DNA of 15,655 nucleotides from Glaciecola sp038744645 (GCA_038744645.1 JBCDMA010000060.1:1-15655); one strand, 5' to 3'; positions 7,109-15,177 are shown, numbered from the stretch's first letter. A program made the numbers and translations. The notes: a model not told the origin generated them from the sequence alone.

Positions 7109-10100
7109 ACGCTTGCGATTGAGTACTGACTAAATCCAATATTTCTTCAATGGGATGTTTGGGCCGAAATCCTTCTAATCTCTTTACTTGAGAACGGCAC
7201 GAATAACCAGTCACTAGCACCTGTCCTTCGTCCGCGTTTTCAATATTTTGTCGCCAGCTTAAATCATAGATCCCAACTGAGTTGCCCATGTGCTCTGCTT
7301 CGTGGCCATAGGTCCCTGCCATCCCGCAACACCCAACGGGCACGATCTCTAAATTTAGACCCCATTTTTCGTACAATTTTTTCCACACTTGTTCGGTATT
7401 CGCTATTGCTGTTTTTTCCGAACAGTGCGCAAACAGTCTGTACTGAGCTTGGCTTTTTAATGACAGACTTACCTTAGTGTTTGACAGATACTCTTGCAGT
7501 GTCAATACGGTATATTCGTCATCCGTTTTATTGAGGATCTTTTTATATTCATCCCGATAACACAGCACCAATGATGCGTCCATACCAACCATAGGGATGC
7601 GTGTTTTTGCCACCTGTCGTAAAAACGCATCGGTCTTTTCTGCCGTTTTTTCGAATGCTTTCAAAAAGCCTTTGACGTGTTGCGGTTTTCCATTGGGCGA
7701 AAATGGCAATAGGATCGGTTTCATTCCAATGTGTTTGAGAAATTTAATGGCTTTAACAACCAGTTGCGCATCATAAAAGCTGGTGAAGGGATCCTGAACA
7801 ATAAGCACATGTTGGTCGATTTCGTTGTTATCTAAAGCAAGGAGATTTACTAAATCATAATCACAACTTAGCGTTCGTGTTTCCTCCTCCAGTGTCGGCA
7901 CGGACAACTGTGGTACATCAACATAACCGACGACATTTTTCATTAGCCATTTAGAGGGATACAGCGATGTCAACATGTTGAGCACCTTGGGGAATCGCGC
8001 AAACTGTGGTGCCAAGGTTTCGATATTTGCGACAAATATGTCTTTGAGTGGACGACGGTACTTACTGTAAAAAATAGATAAAAACTTCGCTCTAAAATCA
8101 GGTACATCCACATTGACTGGGCATTGGTTGGTACATGATTTACATGCCAGGCAGCCGTTCATCGCTTCAAACACTTCAAACGAAAAATCGCTCTTATCAA
8201 CGGCTTGTTTGATTATTGGTGATTCAAACGTCGAGTGATGAATAGTATCGGGCTTAAATCCATGGCGACCGAGTTGATATAGCCATTCTCGAATCAGACC
8301 CGCACGCCCTTTTGGACTGTGCCTTCTGTCTTGTGTGATTTTGCTGGAAGGACACATTGGCGACGCACTATCGTAGTTAAAACACAAGCCATTGCCATTA
8401 CAACTCATTGCAGGTGCGAACTCTTCTTTAAAACCAATGGGTATAGTCACATCAAAGTGCGCTCTTTTGGTGTCTGTTACCTTAACCAACTCGTGACTGC
8501 TATTATAGGGCGTACAGATTTTGCCCGGATTCATCTTGTTAAAAGGATCAAATGCCGCTTTGATTTTACAAATCTCATCGTACAATTCAGGACCAAAAAA
8601 CTCAGGTGCATATTCGCTGCGATACCCTTTGCCGTGTTCACCCCACATAAGGCCGTTATATTTAGCGACTAGGCTAACAACCTGATCGCTTATCATTTTC
8701 ATCAACACTTCTTGTTCTGGATCGCATAAATCCAGGGCTGGCCTTACGTGTAAAACACCGGCATCTACATGGCCAAACATACCATATTTTAGTTTATGTT
8801 GATCAAGCAATGCCCGAAACTCCATGATGAAATCTGCGAGATTTTCAGGTGGGACAGCAGTGTCTTCTGCAAAGGCGATGGGTTTTCGGGTACCTTTGGT
8901 TTTTCCTAGTAACCCAACTGCCTTTTTCCGCATTGCATAAATTTTATTGATTTGTGACTTGTCGCGCGTGATTTGATAACCGATAACACCGGCCTGCTTT
9001 TCGGCAATCTGTTTATCCAGCATCGTTTGTAGCGATGCCAGTTTGTCTTGGATCGCTTGTTCATCGTCGCTATTGTATTCGACCATGTTCAAACCATCTG
9101 TTGTTTTATTAGGGACATCTTGAATAAGGTCGGATACCGAATGCCAGATAATGTCACTGCGCGCTAAATTAAGCACCAGACTGTCAATGGTCTCAACCGA
9201 CGTGGCGTTGGCTTCAACCATAGATGGCGCGTGACGCAACGCCGACTCGAAATCGTCATACTTAACGTTTACGAGCGCTGTATAGGTAGGTATGGGCGTT
9301 ACATTGAGTTTTGCTTCGGCAATAAAGCCCAAAGAGCCTTCTGCACCGGCGATTAATCGGCCTAGGTCAATGGTTTGATTTTCATCGTCAAAAGCATGTT
9401 CTAAATCATAACCTGTCAAAAAACGGTTTAGTCGCGGAAACTTTTCGATGATTTTATTGCGCTTTTCGACGCAAGTTTTGATAACTTGCTTATAAATCTT
9501 GCCCACGATCCCCTTAGCTTGGGACAGTATTTTCGCTTGTTCAACCGATACTTTTTCCGTCTCAAGCACACTCCCATCTGCCAATACTGCAGTGACAGAC
9601 AACAAATGATCGCTTGTCTTACCATACACTAGCGACCCTTGACCAGACGCATCGGTGCTTACCATACCGCCGATAGTAGCGCGATTGCTTGTAGATAAAT
9701 CCGGGGAAAAGAAATAACCATAAGGGCGTAAAAAATCATTTAACGCGTCTTTGACGACGCCCGACTGTACTTTAACCCATTGCTCATGCGCGTTGAACTC
9801 TAGTATTGACCGCATATGGCGTGAAGTGTCAACGATTATGCCGGGCGTAAGTGATTGGCCATTAGTACCTGTACCACCGCCTCGCGCGCTAAAAGTGATT
9901 TCTGGGTTTGTGTTTGCTAGAGAAGAAATCATGACCAAATCTTCAACGGTGCGAGGATGCAATACTGCTTGTGGTAATTGTTGATATACCGAGTTATCTG
10001 TAGCAACCGCTATGCGGCTGGCATAGCTGGTTTCAATATCTCCACTGTAATCACTCTTTTGTAGCTGTAATATATAGTGTTGAACTTCATTTGATAACGT

Positions 10101-10133
10101 TTTTGTGTTGGATAACACAGGTAAAGTGGCCAA
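7107..10133 (-). CDS. ydiJ: YdiJ-type FAD / Fe-S 2-hydroxyacid dehydrogenase
   Basis: A 1008-residue membrane-associated flavoprotein similar along its whole length to E. coli YdiJ (1018), which has been reported to oxidise D-2-hydroxyglutarate. Domains: PCMH-type FAD-binding (about 50-280, with RGGGTGTNGQ at 84-93 and TGYDLEHAF/AGAEGSLGF later), FAD-oxidase C-terminal domain (about 285-540, with GMFGHVDAGVLHVRP and GEHGKG metal/active-site regions), a cysteine group C578/C584/C594 (SCNGNGLC...MCPS), a ferredoxin-like CLACKSCTNQCP cluster (C661, C664, C667, C671), and C-terminal CCG-type iron-sulphur elements (HCS at 903, GCCG at 934-937). Electrons probably pass to the quinone pool. The start is TTG at 10133: a stop lies upstream in frame, the next ATG is at residue 68, GGAGG lies 4 bases before it, and the N-terminus aligns with E. 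coli. Substrate specificity cannot be proved from sequence. Confidence 0.92.
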   Translation of the reverse strand: MATLPVLSNTKTLSNEVQHYILQLQKSDYSGDIETSYASRIAVATDNSVYQQLPQAVLHPRTVEDLVMISSLANTNPEITFSARGGGTGTNGQSLTPGIIVDTSRHMRSILEFNAHEQWVKVQSGVVKDALNDFLRPYGYFFSPDLSTSNRATIGGMVSTDASGQGSLVYGKTSDHLLSVTAVLADGSVLETEKVSVEQAKILSQAKGIVGKIYKQVIKTCVEKRNKIIEKFPRLNRFLTGYDLEHAFDDENQTIDLGRLIAGAEGSLGFIAEAKLNVTPIPTYTALVNVKYDDFESALRHAPSMVEANATSVETIDSLVLNLARSDIIWHSVSDLIQDVPNKTTDGLNMVEYNSDDEQAIQDKLASLQTMLDKQIAEKQAGVIGYQITRDKSQINKIYAMRKKAVGLLGKTKGTRKPIAFAEDTAVPPENLADFIMEFRALLDQHKLKYGMFGHVDAGVLHVRPALDLCDPEQEVLMKMISDQVVSLVAKYNGLMWGEHGKGYRSEYAPEFFGPELYDEICKIKAAFDPFNKMNPGKICTPYNSSHELVKVTDTKRAHFDVTIPIGFKEEFAPAMSCNGNGLCFNYDSASPMCPSSKITQDRRHSPKGRAGLIREWLYQLGRHGFKPDTIHHSTFESPIIKQAVDKSDFSFEVFEAMNGCLACKSCTNQCPVNVDVPDFRAKFLSIFYSKYRRPLKDIFVANIETLAPQFARFPKVLNMLTSLYPSKWLMKNVVGYVDVPQLSVPTLEEETRTLSCDYDLVNLLALDNNEIDQHVLIVQDPFTSFYDAQLVVKAIKFLKHIGMKPILLPFSPNGKPQHVKGFLKAFEKTAEKTDAFLRQVAKTRIPMVGMDASLVLCYRDEYKKILNKTDDEYTVLTLQEYLSNTKVSLSLKSQAQYRLFAHCSEKTAIANTEQVWKKLYEKWGLNLEIVPVGCCGMAGTYGHEAEHMGNSVGIYDLSWRQNIENADEGQVLVTGYSCRSQVKRLEGFRPKHPIEEILDLVSTQSQA

Positions 10134-10174
10134 CCGACCTCCAGCGCATTTCTTATCATTTTAAAATTTGCGAC

Positions 10175-10203
10175 ATTTTCACTGCGAAGGTAGTGATTTT
10201 CAA
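10175..10203 (-). promoter_or_regulatory. Candidate ydiJ promoter
   Basis: On the minus strand TTGAAA (10203-10198, 5/6 of consensus) and GAAAAT (10180-10175, 4/6) are separated by exactly 17 bases. The predicted transcript would begin near 10168, about 35 bases before the TTG start. The perfect palindrome at 10227-10250 would then be centred about 70 bases upstream of the start site, a typical activator position. Confidence 0.4.
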
Positions 10204-10226
10204 GCGCTAAAGCACTTTTTTTGCAT

Positions 10227-10250
10227 TCCGGTGTAAACAATTACACCGGA
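10227..10250. promoter_or_regulatory. Perfect 24-base palindrome between ppsA and ydiJ
   Basis: The arms TCCGGTGTAA (10227-10236) and TTACACCGGA (10241-10250) are perfect inverted repeats around ACAA. No T-run of terminator quality follows on either strand (AATGCAAAAAAAG on the minus side, TGGTTTTG on the plus side). I therefore favour an operator, with GTGTAA-N4-TTACAC as its core, over a terminator for ppsA. The regulator is not identified; ydiJ is the nearest downstream gene. Confidence 0.5.
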
Positions 10251-10310
10251 TGGTTTTGAGATACCAAGGTAGGAATGTGTTTTGTTGGCTGTAGTCTGAT
10301 TTAAAAGCAG

Positions 10311-12683
10311 CTATCCGTGCTTTTCAGCCAGATATAACCATGTTTCAACAACAGTGTCTGGGTTCAGTGATACAGAATCAATGCCCTGTTCAACCAGCCA
10401 GGCTGCAAAGTCTTCGTGATCGGAGGGACCTTGTCCACATATCCCGACGTATTTTCCTCGATCTTTTGCTGCTTTTATCGCAATGGATAACAGTGCTTTC
10501 ACCGCATCGTTGCGTTCATCAAATAAATGCGCAATCAGTCCTGAATCCCTATCTAACCCTAGAGTTAGCTGAGTCAAATCATTAGAACCGATACTAAAGC
10601 CATCGAACATATCCAAGAACTGGTCGGCCAAGAGTGCATTAGACGGCAATTCACACATCATGATGACACGCAGCCCATTTTCGCCTTGTTTTAATCCTTG
10701 TTCTGCCAGTAGATCGATAACGTGCTTACCCTCTTCAACGGTCCTGACAAAAGGGATCATGATCTCCACGTTGGTCAAGTCCATTTTGTTACGTACCCGC
10801 TTTATCGCTTCACATTCAAGCGCGAAACAATCCCTAAAATCTTCAGAGATATAACGAGAGGCTCCCCTAAAGCCAAGCATGGGGTTTTCTTCGTCTGGTT
10901 CATACTGGTAACCACCCACGAGGTTGTAATACTCATTGGATTTGAAGTCAGACATTCTCACAATGACCTTCTTCGGCGAAAACGCTGCGCCAATCGAAGC
11001 AATGCCCTCAACCAGCTTCTCAATATAGAATTCCACGGGTGACGCGTAACCCGCTATAATTTCGCTGATTTCTTCTTGTAACTCTTCAGGCTGATCGTCA
11101 AAATTCAAGAGTGCCTTAGGATGGACACCTATCATGCGATTGATGATGAATTCGAGTCTCGCCAAGCCAACGCCTTCATGGGGCAATCGCGCAAAGTCGA
11201 ATGCTCTGTCGGGGTTACCCACATTCATCATGACTTTAAGCGGTAAGTCTGGCATGGAATCAATGCGCGAGCGAGTGACGTCAAAATCAAGCACATCTGA
11301 GTAGATATAACCTGTATCACCTTCCGCACAGGATACCGTGACTTTATCACCGGTCGATAATGCGTCGGTCGCATCTGAGCACCCAACAACTGCGGGAATA
11401 CCCATTTCTCTTGCAATAATGGCCGCATGACACGTTCGGCCACCTCTATTAGTGACGATCGCTGAGGCTTTTTTCATGATCGGTTCCCAATCCGGATCCG
11501 TCATATCGGTAACTAACACATCGCCTTGTTGGATCTTGTCCATCTCTTCAATGCTGTCGAGCACCTTCGCCGTGCCTGCGCCAATCTTGTGCCCTATTGC
11601 GCGACCAGTACAAATCGTTTTACCTGCACCTTGCAATTGAAAGCGTTCGATAACTTGCATATCTTCGCGGCTGCGCACAGTCTCGGGACGTGCTTGCACA
11701 ATGTACAATTTACCATCAACGCCGTCTTTTGCCCATTCAATGTCCATCGGACGCTGATAGTGTTTTTCGATAGTCATTGCTTGACGCGCAAGCTCCATTA
11801 CTTCATCGTCAGATATCGAAAAGTCGAAACTTTGAGATTTTTCAACATCGATGATTTCGACCTGTTTACCATGCTCAGTGCTGTCTGAATACACCATTTG
11901 AGTTAGCTTGCTACCTAGATTGCGTCTAAGCACGGCAGGTTTGTCTTTTTGCAATGTAGGCTTATGCACGTAGAATTCATCGGGATTCACCGCGCCTTGC
12001 ACGACCATCTCACCCAGTCCATATGAACTTGTGATAAAGACTACGTCTTCAAAACCAGATTCTGTGTCGATCGTGAACATCACGCCCGATGAGGCGAGAT
12101 CACTTCGCACCATTCGCTGAATACCTGCACTCAGTGCAACGCCTTTGTGGTCATATCCTTGGTGAACGCGATATGAAATTGCTCTGTCATTAAACAGTGA
12201 GGCAAATACGTGCTTGATGGCGACGAGAACTGATTCATAGCCTTTCACGTTGAGAAAGGTCTCTTGTTGACCCGCAAACGAAGCATCTGGCATGTCTTCT
12301 GCGGTAGCGGATGATCTTACTGCAAAAGACGCTTTATCACCTGCTTCGCCACATAGCGTGGTAAAGGCTGCTTTTATCTCAGTTTCTAATTCTGACTGGA
12401 ATGGTGTGTCTAAGATCCAATTGCGTATTTTCTTTCCGGCGTCAGCTAATGCGTTAACGTCATCAACATCCAGTTTGTCTAATAAGTCATATATTTTTGC
12501 TTCGACGCCGCTTTGTTCTAAAAATTGATTGAATGCATAAGCTGTTGTAGCAAACCCGCCTGGGACTTGAACGCCCGCATTCGCGAGATTAGATATCATT
12601 TCGCCTAACGACGCATTTTTCCCGCCTACGCGATTGACATCACCCATTCCCAACGTCTGATACCAAAGAATGTATTCCTGCAC
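10311..12683 (-). CDS. ppsA: Phosphoenolpyruvate synthase
   Basis: Converts pyruvate, ATP and water to PEP, AMP and phosphate, the first gluconeogenic step from pyruvate or lactate. From the GTG at 12683 it has 790 residues (E. coli 792), with similarity along the full length. N-terminal ATP-grasp-type pyruvate-binding domain (about 8-345; SFAVRSSATAEDMPDASFAGQ region), swivelling phosphohistidine domain with NRGGRTCHAAI (catalytic His419, and Thr417 as the residue targeted by PpsR), and C-terminal PEP-binding barrel (MNVGNPDRAFDF, GLARLEF, GICGQGPSDHEDF). The frame could be extended to a TTG at 12707, but GGAGG (+ strand 12691-12695) lies 7 bases before the GTG and inside that extension, and E. 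coli aligns from the GTG, so the GTG is the better start. Divergent from ppsR, its regulator. Confidence 0.96.
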   Translation of the reverse strand: MQEYILWYQTLGMGDVNRVGGKNASLGEMISNLANAGVQVPGGFATTAYAFNQFLEQSGVEAKIYDLLDKLDVDDVNALADAGKKIRNWILDTPFQSELETEIKAAFTTLCGEAGDKASFAVRSSATAEDMPDASFAGQQETFLNVKGYESVLVAIKHVFASLFNDRAISYRVHQGYDHKGVALSAGIQRMVRSDLASSGVMFTIDTESGFEDVVFITSSYGLGEMVVQGAVNPDEFYVHKPTLQKDKPAVLRRNLGSKLTQMVYSDSTEHGKQVEIIDVEKSQSFDFSISDDEVMELARQAMTIEKHYQRPMDIEWAKDGVDGKLYIVQARPETVRSREDMQVIERFQLQGAGKTICTGRAIGHKIGAGTAKVLDSIEEMDKIQQGDVLVTDMTDPDWEPIMKKASAIVTNRGGRTCHAAIIAREMGIPAVVGCSDATDALSTGDKVTVSCAEGDTGYIYSDVLDFDVTRSRIDSMPDLPLKVMMNVGNPDRAFDFARLPHEGVGLARLEFIINRMIGVHPKALLNFDDQPEELQEEISEIIAGYASPVEFYIEKLVEGIASIGAAFSPKKVIVRMSDFKSNEYYNLVGGYQYEPDEENPMLGFRGASRYISEDFRDCFALECEAIKRVRNKMDLTNVEIMIPFVRTVEEGKHVIDLLAEQGLKQGENGLRVIMMCELPSNALLADQFLDMFDGFSIGSNDLTQLTLGLDRDSGLIAHLFDERNDAVKALLSIAIKAAKDRGKYVGICGQGPSDHEDFAAWLVEQGIDSVSLNPDTVVETWLYLAEKHG

Positions 12684-12856
12684 TATTTTGCCTCCGACAT
12701 TACGCAATTTTTTCAGTGTACAAATTGAATGTTTTCAAGAACAATTACAAGGTAATCGTCCACTTGTATGAAAACCTGAATTCTAAATGGGTGCAATGGG
12801 CAAAGTAAAATTTAATTTCAGATGTTATAAAAAAACTACAACGTAAAGGAGATGTT
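12684..12856. promoter_or_regulatory. Divergent ppsA/ppsR control region with a Cra-like site
   Basis: This 173-base region holds no gene and must carry the promoters of both neighbours. TGAATGTTTTCA at 12726-12737 resembles the Cra (FruR) operator TGAAACGTTTCA, which in E. coli activates ppsA; the two outer halves match and the middle three bases differ. For ppsA a weak minus-strand pair TTGTTC / TACACT with 18-base spacing overlaps it. TTATAA at 12825-12830 is a possible -10 for ppsR, without a good -35. Presence of Cra in this organism is not shown by the window. Confidence 0.3.
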
Positions 12857-13669
12857 TTGCGCACTGCTTTTTATATCTCAGATGGCACAGCCATTACCGC
12901 AGAAGTCTTTGGGCATGCACTGCTTTCGATGTTTCCAATGGAGTTTGAGCATGTGACTATTCCGTTTGTTGAAACAGAACAACAAGCAAAGGACGTGCTA
13001 AAACAAATCAAAACTGCCTTCGAAGAAAGTGAACAAAGACCGCTCGTTTTCTACACTATTCTCAATGCTGATGTTGGTCGAATCATCGGCAGTTCCGTGG
13101 GTATAAACTACAATTTTCTCGATCAGTTTGTCGCGCCTGTAGAAAAAGTGTTGGGTTTACCAGCGAAACCTGAAAAGCACCGCACGCACAGTATGCATGA
13201 ACAGACATATGACATACGAATTGAGGCAGTCAATTATGCGCTTGCCAATGATGATGGTTCGAATTTAAAAGATTACAGTGAAGCGGATATTATTCTTGTC
13301 GGCGTATCTCGTTCTGGCAAGACGCCTACGAGCCTGTATTTGGCATTGCAATATGGTATCAAAGCCGCGAATTACCCTTTTACAGAAGAAGATATGGGTG
13401 ACGTCTTGAAACTGCCGCCGATCCTCAAGCGATTTAAAGACAAAATTTTCGGATTGACCATCAGCGCCGACAGGTTGCACGCAATTCGGTCAGAGCGCCG
13501 CGCAAACTCTCGATATGCATCTAAACAACAGTGCAGAATGGAATTACGGGAAGTGGAAAACCTGTACCGCAAAGAGAAGATCCCGTTTTTAAGCAGCACC
13601 AAATTTAGCGTGGAAGAGATTTCAGCAAAGATACTTGCCGAAACCGGGCTGAAACGAAAGAAATATTAA
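12857..13669 (+). CDS. ppsR: PEP synthase regulatory protein (PSRP, bifunctional kinase/phosphorylase)
   Basis: A 270-residue DUF299-family enzyme. It phosphorylates PEP synthase on the threonine next to the catalytic histidine using ADP, inactivating it, and removes the phosphate by phosphorolysis. It matches E. coli PpsR along its length: FYISDGTAITAE at the N-terminus, P-loop GVSRSGKT (149-156) followed by PTSLYLA, FGLTI, and the C-terminal RRANSRYA, CRMELREVE, STKFSVEEIS segments. The start is TTG at 12857: AGGAG at 12847-12851 is 5 bases upstream, and the nearby ATG at 12852 is out of frame. The protein begins slightly shorter than in E. coli. Its divergent position beside ppsA is the classical arrangement for enzyme and regulator. 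It converges on rnfH 45 bases later; no convincing terminator was seen there. Confidence 0.94.
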   Translation: MRTAFYISDGTAITAEVFGHALLSMFPMEFEHVTIPFVETEQQAKDVLKQIKTAFEESEQRPLVFYTILNADVGRIIGSSVGINYNFLDQFVAPVEKVLGLPAKPEKHRTHSMHEQTYDIRIEAVNYALANDDGSNLKDYSEADIILVGVSRSGKTPTSLYLALQYGIKAANYPFTEEDMGDVLKLPPILKRFKDKIFGLTISADRLHAIRSERRANSRYASKQQCRMELREVENLYRKEKIPFLSSTKFSVEEISAKILAETGLKRKKY

Positions 13670-13714
13670 TGATCAGAGCGTGATCTTACGCGGTTTCGTT
13701 CGCTTGCGCTTAAT

Positions 13715-14104
13715 CTATTCTTTGTTTGAGGGTTTATCTGCTGTTTTATCTTGTTCGGTGTCTGAGGACGGCTTGCGTGGGCGCCCACCCGTTACTTTAT
13801 CTGCTCGACCTTCTAACTTAGCTTTTTCAGCACGCCTTTTGCGCACTTCTTTTGGATCGGCAATAAGTGGGCGATAAATCTCAATACGGTCGCCTTGTGA
13901 TACTTTATCATCGAGTTTACAGACACGATTCCAAATACCAACGCTGGATTTTTCTATATCTATTTCACTGTAAGTTTCAAGAATACCCGATTGCGCTATC
14001 GCACTTTTGACCGTTGTATCGACAGCGACAGACAAGGCGATCAACGATTGCTTTTCGGGCAGCCCGAAAGCGACCTCTATTGATATGCGTTCAAGCTTTT
14101 CCAT
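13715..14104 (-). CDS. rnfH: RnfH family ubiquitin-like protein with extended charged tail
   Basis: A 129-residue member of the UPF0125/RnfH family, a small beta-grasp protein encoded next to ratA in many gammaproteobacteria; its role is not settled. Residues 1-96 match E. coli RnfH (96 residues): VEVAFGLPEKQ, VGIWNRVCKLDD, GDRIEIYRPLIADPKEVRKRRAEK. The remaining ~33 residues are a low-complexity hydrophilic tail rich in K, D, E and S and containing GGRPRKP, which resembles the core of an AT-hook. The ATG at 14104 lies inside the end of ratA, with a 14-base overlap, so the two genes are surely co-transcribed. Confidence 0.88.
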   Translation of the reverse strand: MEKLERISIEVAFGLPEKQSLIALSVAVDTTVKSAIAQSGILETYSEIDIEKSSVGIWNRVCKLDDKVSQGDRIEIYRPLIADPKEVRKRRAEKAKLEGRADKVTGGRPRKPSSDTEQDKTADKPSNKE

Positions 14105-14528
14105 ACACCTGTTTCGCCCTTTTGGTAAATGCCTCTACCATGCTATTTGCAAGTGCAATGAATATCTTACCAAAGGCTTTTTCCGTTATTTTGTTTTTGA
14201 ACTGAAAATCAAGCTTTAGCTCAACTCTGCATGCTTGATCGCCAAGACAGGTAAAATCCCATATCCCTTCAAGCGATTTGAATGGGCCTTTGTCTAGCCG
14301 CATAATGATAGATTTTCCGTAAACCAGTTCATTGTGAGTGGTTAGCTCTTTTTCAATGCCTGCTTTGCTAAGTAGCATCAATGCTCGCATATGATGTTCG
14401 GACTTCTCAAGGACCGTACTTTTTTTACAGCCTGGTAAAAACTCAGCGTAGTCATCTACAGCATTCACCAGCGTATACATCTGTTCAGCACTAAAAGGCA
14501 CTAGTGCGTGTCTATTTATTGTCGGCAT
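14091..14528 (-). CDS. ratA: RatA, START-like protein reported to bind the 50S subunit
   Basis: A 145-residue protein of the polyketide-cyclase/COQ10-like START fold. E. coli RatA is reported to bind the 50S subunit and block 70S formation, while relatives in eukaryotes (Coq10) bind ubiquinone, so the main role is uncertain. Characteristic segments are ALVPFSAEQMYTLVNAVDDY and EFLPGC at the N-terminus, SKAGIEKELTT, KGPFKSLEGIWDF and a C-terminal helix with MVEAFTKRAKQVYG. Length and start agree with E. coli RatA (MPQISRTALVPYSAEQMY). Divergent from smpB with 91 bases between the start codons, and followed by the overlapping rnfH; the ratA-rnfH/smpB/ssrA arrangement is widely conserved. Confidence 0.93.
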   Translation of the reverse strand: MPTINRHALVPFSAEQMYTLVNAVDDYAEFLPGCKKSTVLEKSEHHMRALMLLSKAGIEKELTTHNELVYGKSIIMRLDKGPFKSLEGIWDFTCLGDQACRVELKLDFQFKNKITEKAFGKIFIALANSMVEAFTKRAKQVYGKA

Positions 14529-14556
14529 GCCTCTTCTAGGATTCGTCCAAATTAAA

Positions 14557-14585
14557 ATTGCAGTGCATTCTATTCATTCACGCAA
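14557..14585 (-). promoter_or_regulatory. Candidate ratA promoter
   Basis: On the minus strand TTGCGT (14585-14580) and TGCAAT (14562-14557) are 17 bases apart, matching 3/6 and 4/6 of consensus. It would lie back to back with the smpB promoter in the 91-base divergent region. Weak evidence. Confidence 0.27.
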
Positions 14586-14586
14586 C

Positions 14587-14615
14587 TAAAGACAAATTAG
14601 AAAACCGTGTATAAT
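14587..14615 (+). promoter_or_regulatory. Candidate smpB promoter ending 4 bases before the start codon
   Basis: A perfect -10 TATAAT at 14610-14615 is preceded after 17 bases by a poor -35, TAAAGA (14587-14592). Only 4 bases separate the -10 box from the ATG at 14620, so a transcript from here would be leaderless or begin at or just inside the first codons. Confidence 0.42.
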
Positions 14616-14619
14616 ACGA

Positions 14620-15093
14620 ATGATGAAAAAAAACAAACACGACAATTCAAATACCATTGCGCTAAATAAAAAGGCACGGCACGAATACCAACTGATGGAG
14701 AAATTTGAGGCCGGTCTTGCACTGCAAGGGTGGGAAGTAAAAAGTATCCGCTCAGGCAAAGTCAATATTTCCGATGCTTATGTATTCTTGCGAAACGGTG
14801 AAGCTTTCGTCACCAACATCAATATCACTCCTTTGAATCAAGCAAGCACACATGTGATTAGTGATCCGACACGGCAACGCAAGCTGCTGTTAAATCGAAG
14901 AGAACTAGACAAACTCACGGGTGGAATGGACCGACAAGGTCTCACTATTGTTGCCACTGCCATGTATTGGAAGAAAAGCTGGGTAAAACTTGAAGTCTAT
15001 CTAGCGAAAGGTAAGCAAGCCCACGATAAACGCGATGCGCTCAAAGACCGAGACTGGGCAAGACAAAAAGAACGCATCATGAAACACGCTTGA
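14620..15093 (+). CDS. smpB: SsrA-binding protein SmpB
   Basis: A 157-residue RNA-binding protein that partners tmRNA in trans-translation. It binds the tRNA-like domain of tmRNA, and its C-terminal tail enters the empty mRNA channel of the stalled ribosome. Family segments are all present: IALNKKARHEY, FEAGLALQGWEVKSIRSGK, ASTHVISDPTRQRKLLLN and the basic tail KGKQAHDKRDALKDRDWARQKERIMK. Length is close to E. coli SmpB (160). ATG codons at 14620 and 14623 are both possible starts. The second aligns better with the E. coli MTKKK start, and neither has a Shine-Dalgarno. ssrA follows on the same strand after 84 bases with its own probable promoter. Confidence 0.96.
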   Translation: MMKKNKHDNSNTIALNKKARHEYQLMEKFEAGLALQGWEVKSIRSGKVNISDAYVFLRNGEAFVTNINITPLNQASTHVISDPTRQRKLLLNRRELDKLTGGMDRQGLTIVATAMYWKKSWVKLEVYLAKGKQAHDKRDALKDRDWARQKERIMKHA

Positions 15094-15162
15094 GAACGAA
15101 TATGTGACTCTACTGTCGAAAGATATGTGAAATGTCATTAGCCAACGACGGTATGAATTTGA

Positions 15163-15168
15163 TATTAT
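15163..15168 (+). promoter_or_regulatory. Candidate -10 element of the ssrA promoter
   Basis: TATTAT at 15163-15168 would start transcription a few bases before the mature tmRNA 5' end at 15178, consistent with a short leader removed by RNase P. No convincing -35 was found at normal spacing. Confidence 0.33.
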
Positions 15169-15177
15169 TAAGTTTAT

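Noticed and set aside
8319..8672. 117-codon + strand open frame antisense to ydiJ
   Set aside because: It lies wholly within the conserved ydiJ coding region with no Shine-Dalgarno or recognisable motif; a shadow frame.
11526..11888. 120-codon + strand open frame antisense to ppsA
   Set aside because: ppsA is intact and highly conserved here; the antisense frame shows no gene signals.
13670..13714. Possible terminator between convergent ppsR and rnfH
   Set aside because: TGATCA and TGATCT can pair around five bases, but the stem is short and AT-rich and no T-run follows, so I do not call it.
14091..14104. ratA-rnfH as a toxin-antitoxin pair
   Set aside because: The overlap and order resemble a toxin-antitoxin operon, but RnfH is not an established antitoxin for RatA, so the genes are described without that claim.
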